From Vibrio splendidus (GTDB taxonomy: Bacteria > Pseudomonadota > Gammaproteobacteria > Enterobacterales > Vibrionaceae): DNA of 64,000 bases. Both the position numbers and the translations under genes were made by a program. Positions 17,086-26,393 of the stretch are shown one piece after another. The notes under the pieces were generated by a model. That model did not search any database. It was not told the DNA's origin and saw nothing but the letters and a program-made list of their open reading frames with translations. The stretch is from positions 1,550,001-1,614,000 of the forward strand of contig NZ_AP025509.1 of NCBI RefSeq assembly GCF_024347615.1, written 5' to 3'. Every line of letters starts with the position of its first letter. The first letter of the stretch is position 1.

Positions 17086-17975
17086 GCAGTTCTGTAATCA
17101 CGCAGACCGATGGCTCTGCGCTTAAACCCAAAACCAAATCTTTTTTTCAACGCTTCAAGCCCGCTTTGTGGCTTGCGCCTTTCGCGCTGTTCTTCTACCT
17201 ATTCCAACTGGCACCTATGGTTTGGGTGCTGATCAACAGCTTCTTCTATGACGATGAGCTCTCTCTCGAAAACTATTCTGAAATATTCGATTCTGCTTTC
17301 ATGATGCAGGCTTTTGGCAACAGTTTATGGTTGTCGATTTGGTCGAGCATTGTTGGCTTGGCGATTGCGACTCTGTTGGTCTCTTCATTGCGCCGTGTTG
17401 ATTCTAAAATCCGCGATGCGGTGATCGCATTTACCAATATGAGCAGCAATTTCTCTGGTGTGCCTCTGTCGTTCGCATTCATCATCATCCTTGGTACTAA
17501 TGGTGCGATCACCTTATTGCTTAAGCAGTACGGTTTACTGGGCGATTTTGACTTGTACGGCAAGTGGGGTTTGCTGGCGATTTACATCTACTTCCAGATC
17601 CCATTAGCGGTGTTGTTGCTGTATCCAGCGTTCGATGCCTTGAGTGACGACTGGCAAGCCGCCTCAGCACTGCTTGGTGCAAAAACCTGGCAGTACTGGA
17701 CCAAAATCGCGCTGCCTGTGCTATCTCCGGCTTTGTTCGGCACCTTCATCATCTTGATTGCCAATGCGATTGGTGCGTATGCGAGCGTGTATGCGTTGAC
17801 CTCGGGCAACTACAACGTGATTACGATTCGAATTGCGAGCTTGGTATCGGGCGACCTGTTCCTAGAACCCAACCTAGCTGCCGCAATTTCCGTGATTCTG
17901 ATGGCGATGCTGGCCTTCATCACCGTGATTAACCAATGGCTGATCAGTAAAAGCTACGCAGGGAAGAGAAAGTAA
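17082..17975 (+). CDS. ABC transporter permease 1 (PhnU/PotB-like)
   Basis: This inner-membrane subunit of 297 aa has about six hydrophobic segments and the EAA-type loop that contacts the ATPase (DDWQAASALLGAKTWQYWTKIALPVL in two halves around Leu-Gly). It overlaps the upstream phosphodiesterase gene by 4 bases and the next permease gene by 1 base. Likeness is to spermidine/putrescine and 2-aminoethylphosphonate permeases. The substrate cannot be told from the sequence alone. Confidence 0.88.
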   Translation: MSSSVITQTDGSALKPKTKSFFQRFKPALWLAPFALFFYLFQLAPMVWVLINSFFYDDELSLENYSEIFDSAFMMQAFGNSLWLSIWSSIVGLAIATLLVSSLRRVDSKIRDAVIAFTNMSSNFSGVPLSFAFIIILGTNGAITLLLKQYGLLGDFDLYGKWGLLAIYIYFQIPLAVLLLYPAFDALSDDWQAASALLGAKTWQYWTKIALPVLSPALFGTFIILIANAIGAYASVYALTSGNYNVITIRIASLVSGDLFLEPNLAAAISVILMAMLAFITVINQWLISKSYAGKRK

Positions 17976-18760
17976 TGAACACCGTAAATACTCGCTTTCA
18001 TAAAACGGTTGTCTATTCGATTGTCGGCATCATGATGATTCCGATCTTAGCGACCTTTATCTACTCGATCTCCTCGCGTTGGGGCGCCACTATCCTGCCG
18101 GATGGCTTCACGTTAGATTGGTACATCAACCTGCTGACGGATCCTCGCTTCTTGCAAGCCTTTGGTCGCTCACTGTTTATCTGTGTGGCAGCGCTGTCAT
18201 TGAGTGTGGTGTTGGTTCTGCCTGCGATTTTCGTGGTGTTTTACTATTTCCCGAAACTCGACAAAGTGATGAATATCCTGATTTTATTGCCGTTCGCAGT
18301 ACCGCCAGTAGTTTCGTCAGTCGGCTTACTTCAGTTGTATGCCGATAGTGAGATTTCTTTGATAGGCACACCGTGGATCTTGATTGGTACTTACTTCACC
18401 ATCGCGCTGCCATTCATGTACCGCGCGATTGCCAACAGCTTTGAAGCAATCAACCTGCATGACCTGATGGACGCGGCACACCTGCTTGGCGCGAGTACCA
18501 CCAAGGCATTCTTGCTGATTATTTTGCCAAACCTTAAGAAAGGCTTAATGGCGTCACTGTTCTTGTCGTTCTCGTTCCTATTGGGCGAGTTCGTGTTCGC
18601 CAACATCTTGGTAGGAACACGCTACGAGACACTGCAAATCTACCTATACAACATGCGTCAAACCAGCGGCCACTTCACGTCAGCCCTTGTGATGACGTAC
18701 TTCCTGTTTATTTTCTTACTGACTTGGTTGGCAAGTCGTTTCAGCCAGGGAACAAAATAA
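17975..18760 (+). CDS. ABC transporter permease 2 (PhnV/PotC-like)
   Basis: This is the second membrane subunit, 261 aa with about six membrane segments and an EAA loop (DAAHLLGASTTKAFLLIILP). It pairs with the preceding permease as a heterodimer. One-base overlaps on both sides (stop/start) show tight translational coupling within the operon. Confidence 0.88.
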   Translation: MNTVNTRFHKTVVYSIVGIMMIPILATFIYSISSRWGATILPDGFTLDWYINLLTDPRFLQAFGRSLFICVAALSLSVVLVLPAIFVVFYYFPKLDKVMNILILLPFAVPPVVSSVGLLQLYADSEISLIGTPWILIGTYFTIALPFMYRAIANSFEAINLHDLMDAAHLLGASTTKAFLLIILPNLKKGLMASLFLSFSFLLGEFVFANILVGTRYETLQIYLYNMRQTSGHFTSALVMTYFLFIFLLTWLASRFSQGTK

Positions 18761-19779
18761 TGAGCTATGTAAATGCGAAAAACCTCACCAAGCGCTTTGG
18801 TGACAACACAGTGTTTGAAGACATTGAATTTTCCATCGAGAAGGGCGAATTCATTACTCTGCTTGGCCCGAGTGGCTGTGGTAAATCGACTCTGCTGCGC
18901 AGCTTGGCTGGCCTGAATCCTGTCGATGGTGGCGAGATCTGGGTCAACGGTGAAGAGATTACTCACCAAGTGCCACAACAGCGTGGCATCGGCATGGTGT
19001 TTCAATCTTATGCGCTGTTCCCAAACATGACGGTTGAAGGCAACATTGCGTTTGGCCTTAAGATGAAAAAGCTTGCCGCCGATGAGATTAAGCGCGAAGT
19101 CGCGAAAGTGATTGGGCTGGTGGACTTAACGGGCAAAGAAAAGTTCTACCCGCATCAGTTATCGGGCGGTCAACGCCAGCGTGTGGCCTTGGCAAGAGCC
19201 TTGGTGGTCAAGCCGCGTATTCTATTGCTCGATGAACCGCTTTCGGCGCTGGATGCGAAGATCCGAAAGCACCTACGCCAACAGATCCGAGATATTCAGA
19301 AAGAGATGAACCTGACCACGATCTTCGTGACTCATGATCAAGAAGAAGCGATGATCATGTCTGACCGCATCTTCTTGATGAATAAAGGTGAGATCGTCCA
19401 AGCAGGCACACCCGAAGAGATCTACACTCAACCTGCCAATGAGTTTGTTGCTGGGTTCATGGGGCACTACAATCTGGTGCAAGCGAACAAGGCCAAGCAA
19501 CTTTTCAACATTGAAACCGAGTGGAAGGTGGCGATTCGTCCTGAATCTATCTACGTTAAAGAGCAAGGCCGACAGTATGGCGAGCATATCTCCGCGCCGA
19601 AAACGGGCACCATTCGCAACCACCAGCTGCTGGGTAACGTGATTCGATACCAAGTGGACGTTGATGAATGTGAATTAACGGTCGACTTGTTAAACCGTTC
19701 CTCTGAGCGACTGTTGGCAAACGGCAGCCAACTTGAACTCCTGTTTAACCTTAACGAAATTCAACCAGTGAGAGCCTAA
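18760..19779 (+). CDS. ABC transporter ATPase (PhnT/PotA-like)
   Basis: This nucleotide-binding subunit of the importer has 339 aa. It shows Walker A GPSGCGKST, the Q-loop MVFQSYALFPNMTV, signature LSGGQRQR, Walker B ILLLDEP, and THDQEEA as the switch. A C-terminal TOBE-like regulatory region follows (about residues 235-339). I chose the ATG at 18760, which overlaps the permease stop by one base and begins MSYVNAKNLTKRFG. A longer open frame begins upstream at 18724 but would be embedded in the permease gene. Confidence 0.9.
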   Translation: MSYVNAKNLTKRFGDNTVFEDIEFSIEKGEFITLLGPSGCGKSTLLRSLAGLNPVDGGEIWVNGEEITHQVPQQRGIGMVFQSYALFPNMTVEGNIAFGLKMKKLAADEIKREVAKVIGLVDLTGKEKFYPHQLSGGQRQRVALARALVVKPRILLLDEPLSALDAKIRKHLRQQIRDIQKEMNLTTIFVTHDQEEAMIMSDRIFLMNKGEIVQAGTPEEIYTQPANEFVAGFMGHYNLVQANKAKQLFNIETEWKVAIRPESIYVKEQGRQYGEHISAPKTGTIRNHQLLGNVIRYQVDVDECELTVDLLNRSSERLLANGSQLELLFNLNEIQPVRA

Positions 19780-19780
19780 G

Positions 19781-20440
19781 ATGTTCAAACCTTTGTATGT
19801 ATTTGATATGGATGAAACGCTGATCAATGCTGATGCAGCAATGCTTTGGAATGAGTTCTTGGTTGAAAAGGGCATTGTCACCGCGCCCAACTTTATTGAA
19901 GAAGATAAGCGCTTAATGGGCTTGTATTCGGAAGGCAAATTGAACATGGAAGATTACCTCACGTTCGCTATGCAGCCACTCGCGGACATGCCAATAGAGC
20001 AAGTCACAGCATTGGTCGAAGAGTGTGTTGAACAGCATATTTTGCCTAAACAGTTCAAGCAGTCGAAACCTTTGATTGAGCAGCTTGAGAATGATGATAT
20101 CGATATGTTGATCATCTCTGCCAGCGTGACTTTCTTAGTGGAAGCGGTGGGTCGTAAGATTGGTATCGAGAATGCACTCGGTATTGATTTGATTGAAAAC
20201 CAAGGCCGTTTTACGTCTCAAATATCAGGCGTACCAAGCTATCGTGAAGGCAAAGTGACGCGTTTAAAAGAGTGGTTAGACAATCAAGAAACTAACTACT
20301 CAGACATTCACTTTTATACGGATTCAATCAACGACTTACCTTTGTGTGAACACGCCGATTTTGCCTATCTGGTGAACCCATGTCCGCGTTTAAAAGCGTT
20401 AGCCGATCAACCGAACTGGTCGATTCTCGACTGGGATTAA
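19781..20440 (+). CDS. HAD-superfamily phosphatase (IB subfamily)
   Basis: The 219-aa cytoplasmic phosphohydrolase resembles SerB-type HAD-IB enzymes. Motif I is DMDETL (residues 9-14), motif II lies in IISASV, and motif III in YTDSINDLPL. It begins 1 base after the ATPase stop and is the last gene of the operon before a terminator. After import and cleavage by the phosphodiesterase it could remove phosphate from the product. That makes the operon look like a complete route for scavenging a phosphorus-containing compound, but the substrate remains inference. Confidence 0.82.
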   Translation: MFKPLYVFDMDETLINADAAMLWNEFLVEKGIVTAPNFIEEDKRLMGLYSEGKLNMEDYLTFAMQPLADMPIEQVTALVEECVEQHILPKQFKQSKPLIEQLENDDIDMLIISASVTFLVEAVGRKIGIENALGIDLIENQGRFTSQISGVPSYREGKVTRLKEWLDNQETNYSDIHFYTDSINDLPLCEHADFAYLVNPCPRLKALADQPNWSILDWD

Positions 20441-20482
20441 CGCGAATCTTATATTCGAATTAGGTTCTTTCTAGAGCTCATC

Positions 20483-20508
20483 AAGCCGCTGACTACAGCG
20501 GCTTTTTT
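20483..20508 (+). terminator. Terminator of the GntR-linked transporter operon
   Basis: AGCCGCTG and CAGCGGCT (20484-20503) form an 8-bp stem with an ACTA loop, then T6. The rest of the 20441-20799 gap holds the TyrR-like box and the hppD leader. Confidence 0.9.
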
Positions 20509-20654
20509 GTACATCAGGCTAATGTTTGATTTATCATCTTAGCTGACAAAAGCACGCATGTAACAATTCAATAACATCTATTCCTCGGCTGTAAATCAAA
20601 CCACCATCTTTCAATCCCTTGATAGCACTCACTTTCCTGTTTTAGTGATTTGCG

Positions 20655-20672
20655 TGTAACAAATATTTTACA
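20655..20672. promoter_or_regulatory. TyrR box upstream of hppD
   Basis: TGTAAC-N6-TTTACA matches the TyrR consensus TGTAAA-N6-TTTACA with one change. It lies about 130 bases before the hppD ATG, which fits an activator site. Confidence 0.65.
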
Positions 20673-20799
20673 ATTTGACGGGTTTTTAGCGTTATTGCCC
20701 ATTTCCTTCCATCCATTCCATTATTTCCGCTTGTGGGCCAAATTTAATTAAGGACAAAAACCACGTAATACAAAACCAATAGGTACAAGGAGAAAGTTC

Positions 20800-21873
20800 A
20801 TGGTGGATACATACAACCCGCTTGGTACGGATGGATTCGAGTTTGTTGAATACACGGCCGTTGACCACAAGGGAATTGAGCAACTTAAAGCACTGTTTGT
20901 GTCACTTGGTTTTGCTGAGGTCGCCAAGCATCGCTCAAAAGAGGCTTGGCTGTATCGACAAGGTGACATCAACTTCATCGTTAATGAACAGCCGCACAGC
21001 CAAGCGGAAGCGTTCGCCAAGGTGCATGGGCCATCGGTGTGCGGCATGGCTTTTCGTGTCAACGAAGCGACAGCTGCAATGGAGCAAGCATTCAAGGGCG
21101 GTGGTGAGGAGTACAAAACAGAAATAGGGCCGATGGAGCTGAGCATTCCTGCCATTTACGGCATCGGTGAAAGCCTGCTCTATTTTGTGGATCGTTATGG
21201 CAAGCAGAGCATCTACGATGTCGATTTCCGATTCTATGACGATGCGGAACAGCGCATGGCCGAAGCCAATGTTGGCTTGTATGAAATCGATCACCTCACG
21301 CACAACGTGAAACAAGGCAATATGGATGTATGGTCTGGTTTTTATGAGCGTATCGGTAACTTCCGTGAGATTCGCTACTTCGATATCGAAGGTAAGCTGA
21401 CAGGCCTTGTGAGCCGCGCCATGACCTCACCATGTGGCAAGATTCGCATCCCAATCAATGAGTCTTCCGACGACAAATCACAAATCGAAGAGTTCATTCG
21501 CGAATACAACGGCGAAGGCATCCAACATATCGCACTCGCTACGGATGACATCTACAAAACGGTGAAAACCCTGCGTGATCGCGGTATGGACTTTATGCCA
21601 ACTCCTGACACCTACTATGAGAAAGTTGACGATCGTGTGAAAGGCCACGGGGAAGATACCGATTTGCTGCGTGACCTACGCGTTCTGATTGATGGCGCGC
21701 CGACCAAAGACGGCATCTTGCTGCAAATTTTCACACAGACAGTAATCGGGCCTGTGTTCTTTGAAATCATTCAGCGTAAAGGCAACGAAGGCTTTGGTGA
21801 AGGTAACTTCAAGGCGCTGTTTGAATCGATTGAAGAGGACCAGATTCGTCGAGGAGTATTAGACGATGCATAA
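20800..21873 (+). CDS. hppD: 4-hydroxyphenylpyruvate dioxygenase
   Basis: HppD converts 4-hydroxyphenylpyruvate to homogentisate using Fe(II) and O2, the entry step of the homogentisate pathway. At 357 aa it has the usual bacterial length. The three iron ligands can be placed in IDHLTHNV, GIQHIALATDD and VFFEIIQRKG. The ATG at 20800 follows an AAGGAG site. It overlaps hmgA by 8 bases and heads the operon hppD-hmgA-fah-maiA, preceded by a TyrR-like box. In many bacteria accumulation of its product gives pyomelanin if hmgA fails; here hmgA is intact. Confidence 0.97.
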   Translation: MVDTYNPLGTDGFEFVEYTAVDHKGIEQLKALFVSLGFAEVAKHRSKEAWLYRQGDINFIVNEQPHSQAEAFAKVHGPSVCGMAFRVNEATAAMEQAFKGGGEEYKTEIGPMELSIPAIYGIGESLLYFVDRYGKQSIYDVDFRFYDDAEQRMAEANVGLYEIDHLTHNVKQGNMDVWSGFYERIGNFREIRYFDIEGKLTGLVSRAMTSPCGKIRIPINESSDDKSQIEEFIREYNGEGIQHIALATDDIYKTVKTLRDRGMDFMPTPDTYYEKVDDRVKGHGEDTDLLRDLRVLIDGAPTKDGILLQIFTQTVIGPVFFEIIQRKGNEGFGEGNFKALFESIEEDQIRRGVLDDA

Positions 21874-23041
21874 ATGGATCTCGTTTCCTCATCGGGAGGG
21901 GGTGTGTTCTAAACAAGCGCACGCCGATTTTCCCGAAGAGGCAATTTATGAGCGAGAAGCTGGCCGGAGTGGTTTCTTCGGCCCTGCGGCTCACTTTCAT
22001 CACCAACACGCCCCAACAGGTTGGTCGGAGTGGGAGGGCGATCTGCGCCCTCGCGCTTTTGATTTTACGCTGGTGGAAAAAGCCAGCCAGATAACCCCTT
22101 GGGCGGTGCCTCATCTTTTACACAATGCGGACTGCAAAATCCGCGTGTGGCGAATGGATGAGAAGATGGATTTCTTGGTGCGTAATTCTGATGGTGATGA
22201 GCTGCTGTTCATTCATCAAGGCAGCGCCGATCTCTATTGTGACTATGGTCATCTAGAGGTGAGTGAAGGGGATTACGTGATGATCCCGCGCTCGACCAAC
22301 TGGCGTTTAGAGCCAAGCGAGCCGATGTTTATCTTGATGATTGAGAACACAGACGCGGCTTACTCCTTGCCAGAGAAAGGCATGGTCGGTAATCACGCGG
22401 TGTTTGATCCGGCGGTGCTCGACATCCCTTCAATCAACGATCAATTCCGCGCTCAGTATTCAGAAAGCCAGACTCAGGTTCAGGTAAAACGTCACGACAA
22501 AGTCAGTGTGATCACCTATCCGTTCAATCCATTGGATGCAATTGGCTGGCATGGCGACTTAGCGGTGGTGAAAGTGAATTGGCGAGATATCAGACCGCTG
22601 ATGTCACATCGCTACCACTTGCCACCTTCTGCGCATACGACGTTTGTTGGCGCAGGCTTTGTGGTGTGCACCTTTGTACCGCGCCCGATTGAGAGCGATC
22701 CAGGTGCATTGAAAGTGCCGTTCTACCACAACAATGACGATTATGACGAAGTGCTGTTCTATCACGCAGGTGACTTCTTTAGCCGCGATAATATTGAAGC
22801 GGGTATGGTGACTTTCCACCCGGCGGGCTTCACTCATGGGCCTCATCCTAAAGCCTTTAAGGCTGGGCAAGCGCATAAGAAAAAGTTCACCGATGAAGTC
22901 GCGGTGATGATCGATACTCGCCATGCGCTGCAGTTCTCTGATGAACTCGATAGCGTTGAGAACAAAGAATATGTCTACAGTTGGCAAGACACGGGTTTGC
23001 AAGAGACAGGTTCTCAAACCATGGCTGACGATAAGAAGTAA
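21866..23041 (+). CDS. hmgA: Homogentisate 1,2-dioxygenase
   Basis: HmgA opens the homogentisate ring to maleylacetoacetate with Fe(II) and O2. The 391-aa cupin-fold protein carries the metal region FYHNNDDYDEVLFYHAGDFF (in two adjacent pieces) and the later HPAGFTHGPHP. It is shorter than animal homologues (about 440 aa) but usual for this bacterial branch. The ATG at 21866 overlaps the hppD stop by 8 bases, with GAGGAG upstream inside hppD, so translation is coupled. It lies second in the aromatic operon. Confidence 0.94.
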   Translation: MHKWISFPHREGVCSKQAHADFPEEAIYEREAGRSGFFGPAAHFHHQHAPTGWSEWEGDLRPRAFDFTLVEKASQITPWAVPHLLHNADCKIRVWRMDEKMDFLVRNSDGDELLFIHQGSADLYCDYGHLEVSEGDYVMIPRSTNWRLEPSEPMFILMIENTDAAYSLPEKGMVGNHAVFDPAVLDIPSINDQFRAQYSESQTQVQVKRHDKVSVITYPFNPLDAIGWHGDLAVVKVNWRDIRPLMSHRYHLPPSAHTTFVGAGFVVCTFVPRPIESDPGALKVPFYHNNDDYDEVLFYHAGDFFSRDNIEAGMVTFHPAGFTHGPHPKAFKAGQAHKKKFTDEVAVMIDTRHALQFSDELDSVENKEYVYSWQDTGLQETGSQTMADDKK

Positions 23042-23050
23042 GGGACAAGG

Positions 23051-24088
23051 ATGAAATTAGCAACCAAGAAAAATGGCACTCGCGACGGTCTATTGATGGT
23101 CGTAAGTAAAGATCTTAAACAATGTGTATCTGCCACCGAAATCTTCCATGCGATGCATCTGGCGCCAACCATGCAGGTAGCATTGGATAACTGGGACAGC
23201 GTGGCTTCTCAGTTAGAAGAGTTATACACCTCGTTAAACAACGGGCATGTGACTGGCAGTGAAGTGTTTGCACCTCAGTACTGTGAATCACCTCTACCAC
23301 GCGCATATCAATGGGCTGATGGCAGCGCGTATGTAAACCACGTTGAACTGGTGCGTAAAGCGCGTGGTGCTGAAATGCCAGAAAGCTTCTGGGTCGATCC
23401 ACTCATGTATCAAGGCGGCTCAGACGCGTTTATCGGTCCTCGTGACAACATCGAATTTGCCAGCGACGAGTGGGGCATCGATTTCGAAGGTGAGGTCGCG
23501 ATTGTGACCGGTGATGTGCCTATGGGTGCCAGTGCTAAACAAGCGCACGATTCGATTCGCTTGCTGATGTTGGTGAATGATGTGTCGCTGCGTGGTTTGA
23601 TTCCGGCTGAACTCGCTAAGGGTTTTGGTTTCTTCCAGTCTAAACCGTCTTCGGCGTTCTCTCCGGTTGCCGTTACACCTGATGAGCTAGGTGAACAGTG
23701 GAAAGGCAGCAAGGTGCATCTGCCACTGACTTCAACCTACAACGACCAGCCTTTTGGTTGTCCGAATGCTGGCGTAGATATGACTTTCAACTTTGCTGAA
23801 CTAGTAGTCCATGCTGCGAAAACTCGCCCACTATCGGCGGGTGCAATCATAGGTTCAGGTACGGTATCGAATAAGCAAGGCACTGACCATGGCACCTCAA
23901 TTGCCGAGGGCGGAGTGGGTTATTCATGTATTGCCGAAGTGCGAATGATTGAGACGATTCGTGATGGTAAACCGTCGACTCAATTCATGTCGTTTGGCGA
24001 TTCGATCAAGCTTGAGATGTTTGATGCAGCTGGTGACTCCATTTTTGGTGCGATTGACCAAAAAGTGAGCCAGTATCGAGCGCTATAA
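23051..24088 (+). CDS. fahA: Fumarylacetoacetate hydrolase
   Basis: It hydrolyses fumarylacetoacetate to fumarate and acetoacetate, the last step of the pathway. The 345-aa protein has the FAH fold with metal-binding acidic residues in DFEGEVAIVTGDVP, then LRGLIPAELAKGFGFFQSKPSS and the C-terminal GSGTVSNKQG. It is 10 bases downstream of hmgA and 22 bases upstream of maiA. The length fits the two-domain bacterial fumarylacetoacetase-like enzymes rather than the longer animal form. Confidence 0.93.
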   Translation: MKLATKKNGTRDGLLMVVSKDLKQCVSATEIFHAMHLAPTMQVALDNWDSVASQLEELYTSLNNGHVTGSEVFAPQYCESPLPRAYQWADGSAYVNHVELVRKARGAEMPESFWVDPLMYQGGSDAFIGPRDNIEFASDEWGIDFEGEVAIVTGDVPMGASAKQAHDSIRLLMLVNDVSLRGLIPAELAKGFGFFQSKPSSAFSPVAVTPDELGEQWKGSKVHLPLTSTYNDQPFGCPNAGVDMTFNFAELVVHAAKTRPLSAGAIIGSGTVSNKQGTDHGTSIAEGGVGYSCIAEVRMIETIRDGKPSTQFMSFGDSIKLEMFDAAGDSIFGAIDQKVSQYRAL

Positions 24089-24109
24089 TCCACGTAATAG
24101 GATTTCTGT

Positions 24110-24814
24110 ATGAGCGAGAACATCGTGAACAAGAACATTATACTTTACGGTTATTGGCGCTCTTCGGCTGCCTATCGAGTACGTATTGGGTTGAACCTAA
24201 AACAACTCAACTATGAGTCTAAATCGGTGCACTTGGTGCGTAATGGCGGCGAGCAGCATGACCCACAATATCGTGAGCTCAACGCCAGTGAATTAGTGCC
24301 GGTGCTGGTGGATGGTGAAGTTCAACTCAATCAGTCACTGGCTATTCTTCAATATCTCGATGAACACTATTTGTGTGAGAGCAGCCCTGACTCCTCGCTC
24401 ATTCCAGAGCAAACACCACTGCGCTATCAAGCACTGGCGATGGCTCAGGATATTGCGATGGAAATTCATCCTCTTAATAACCTGCGCGTGTTGCAATATT
24501 TGGAGAGAGAATTATCTTGCGAACAAGAGGTGAAAATGGATTGGCTTCACTATTGGATGAGCCAAGGTTTCTGTGCTCTAGAAGAGAAGTTGGCAAAGCA
24601 CAGAAAAGCACATGGCGACTCGATGTATAGCCTCACGGATTCACCATGCATTGTCGATATCTGCTTGGTGCCGCAGGTGTATAACGCGCTGCGCTTTGGC
24701 GTTGATATGTCACCTTATCCGCTGATTAACTCGATAGTCGAAGCGTGTAACCAGTTGCCCGCTTTTATTGAGGCGATGCCAGAGAACCAAGCGGATGCGA
24801 ATGCACCGATGTGA
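24110..24814 (+). CDS. maiA: Maleylacetoacetate isomerase (zeta-class GST)
   Basis: It isomerises maleylacetoacetate to fumarylacetoacetate with glutathione. The 234-aa protein carries the zeta-class signature SSAAYRVRIGLNLK near the N terminus, the glutathione-site region NASELVPVLVDG and NQSLAILQYLDE, then the helical C-terminal domain. It extends about 10 residues further at the N terminus than usual (MSENIVNKN). It is the last gene of hppD-hmgA-fah-maiA. The pathway order (hmgA, maiA, fah) differs from gene order, which is common. Confidence 0.95.
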   Translation: MSENIVNKNIILYGYWRSSAAYRVRIGLNLKQLNYESKSVHLVRNGGEQHDPQYRELNASELVPVLVDGEVQLNQSLAILQYLDEHYLCESSPDSSLIPEQTPLRYQALAMAQDIAMEIHPLNNLRVLQYLERELSCEQEVKMDWLHYWMSQGFCALEEKLAKHRKAHGDSMYSLTDSPCIVDICLVPQVYNALRFGVDMSPYPLINSIVEACNQLPAFIEAMPENQADANAPM

Positions 24815-24978
24815 ACGTATTGAATTCTTTTCAATGAACTGGAAACGTTATTTGGATTAAATCACGTTATAATTACGATTTGGTATATTTAAAGATATTA
24901 TGTATTCATTATTTTCAGGTTTAATTTCCAATTTTATGAATATTTATCTCGTCTAGTATTAAACGGTCCGAATAAAAT

Positions 24979-25003
24979 AAGCCTCATTATTATTAAATAA
25001 GAG
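24979..25003. terminator. Probable terminator between maiA and arcC
   Basis: GCCTC and GAGGC enclose an AT-rich partially paired segment (about 24984-25004). It could serve the convergent maiA and arcC transcripts. The remaining 24815-25049 interval holds nothing else I can name. Confidence 0.4.
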
Positions 25004-25049
25004 GCCTGTTTAATGGATTTATATTAGTGATGGTTATCTCTCGATAACT

Positions 25050-25979
25050 TTAGTAATAAACAATACCTTCGCCTTTTGTAATCAGAGTACCAGCTTCATT
25101 GGTAATTATTTTATCTAAATCAAATAATGAACCAATCGCCGCATTACCCAATCCAGCTTCAACGAACTTACAAACGGCATCAATTTTTGGGCCCATAGAA
25201 CCAGCAGGGAATGAAAATTCTGCTAAACCAGCAGGTGTTGCTTGCTTCATTTCTGCTTGGTCTTCTTTACCATAGTTACGGAAAATTGAACCATCGGTTA
25301 AGATAATAAATAGGTCAGCATGGATTTTTTCAGCCAGTAATTCAGCCGTAAGATCTTTGTCAATGACGCACTCTACGCCAGTACTCTTACCCTGTTCAAT
25401 ACTCACGGGAACACCGCCGCCGCCACAAGCGATAACAAGATTTTCTGTATCTAGAAGAGTTTCAATTTGCTGAATTTCAACAATACTTTTTGGCATAGGA
25501 GAAGGCACAACGCGTCGGTAGTACTCGCCATCAGCTTTAAACTGCATTGTGCTTTGAGCCATCAACTCTTTAGCTCGTTGCTCTGTATATACAGGGCCAA
25601 CAAATTTAGTTGGGTTAGCAAACGCCGGGTCTTTTTTGCATACTTCAGTTTGCGTGACTAGCGTCGCTACGTCTAATTCAGGGTCAATGTTTCTGAGCTC
25701 TTGTTGTAACATGTAGCCCACCATGCCACAGGTTTGAGAGCCGAGTACATCCATTGGGTATGGTGTCGTCTCTGGCGAATATTCGCTATAAGCCGCGTTT
25801 TGTTCCATCAACAAACCTACTTGTGGGCCATTACCATGAACGATAACAATCTCATGCTCGTGTGCTATCGCAGCAATACTCGCCGCTGATTTGATTATAT
25901 TTTCACGTTGGTTCTCAGCCGTTAATGCTTGGCCTCTTGCTAAAAGAGCGTTACCGCCTAAAGCTAATACTATGCGCAT
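25050..25979 (-). CDS. arcC: Carbamate kinase
   Basis: It makes ATP from carbamoyl phosphate and ADP, usually the last step of arginine deiminase or related fermentative pathways. The start ATG 25979 gives 309 aa, the family length, beginning MRIVLALGGNALL, with a GGAG site about 10 bases upstream; the longer open frame adds only MIGDII. Motifs include VIVHGNGPQVG, IACGGGGVPV, GVECVIDKDLTAELLA and the C-terminal FPAGSMGPKIDA. No arcA, arcB or ureide genes are adjacent, so the carbamoyl phosphate source is elsewhere. A CRP/FNR-like palindrome lies about 160 bases upstream. Confidence 0.95.
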   Translation of the reverse strand: MRIVLALGGNALLARGQALTAENQRENIIKSAASIAAIAHEHEIVIVHGNGPQVGLLMEQNAAYSEYSPETTPYPMDVLGSQTCGMVGYMLQQELRNIDPELDVATLVTQTEVCKKDPAFANPTKFVGPVYTEQRAKELMAQSTMQFKADGEYYRRVVPSPMPKSIVEIQQIETLLDTENLVIACGGGGVPVSIEQGKSTGVECVIDKDLTAELLAEKIHADLFIILTDGSIFRNYGKEDQAEMKQATPAGLAEFSFPAGSMGPKIDAVCKFVEAGLGNAAIGSLFDLDKIITNEAGTLITKGEGIVYY

Positions 25980-26393
25980 GATAATGTCTCCGATCATTTA
26001 ATAATGATTTTATTTATTTTACGTAGGGATTAACCGCTTGTTTCTAATTAAATTCAAGCTTATTAATAACAATGACTAGGTTTTTAATTACTCTTAAGTA
26101 ATTAACATGCCGAGATAGTATGGGAAAATAACCGTCCTAAATGTGATAGCTATCAAATTATTATTTCACTAGAAATGGAGCTGTGGAAATGGGAGTTATT
26201 GCAATTCGATTAAATATCCATAAGCTTGGATACAATCCAGTGGTGGACTCTTTTTTCGTATAAATGATTCGTCTTTAGTGAATATTATCTCTGGCTATAA
26301 AATGATTAATTTTCAAATTTTGTTCTAAATATGACGTTCAGATCGCATTAAGATCTTTAGAAAAGGTACCGGGCCAAACTGATGAGAGGGTTC
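25980..26393. other. Intergenic region upstream of arcC
   Basis: No gene is supported here. The stretch is very AT-rich, with one clear regulatory palindrome (26139-26159). The remainder up to the short open frame at 26394 has no structure I can name. Confidence 0.5.
26139..26159. promoter_or_regulatory. CRP/FNR-type site upstream of arcC
   Basis: AAATGTGATAGCTATCAAATT. It reads as TGTGA-N6-TCAAA (one change from the CRP core) and as GTGAT-N4-ATCAA (one change from the FNR core TTGAT-N4-ATCAA). Either would suit a fermentative kinase gene. Confidence 0.6.

Noticed and set aside
26340..26393. Riboswitch or T-box-like leader upstream of the 38-aa frame
   Set aside because: No specifier, antiterminator or known aptamer pattern was visible.
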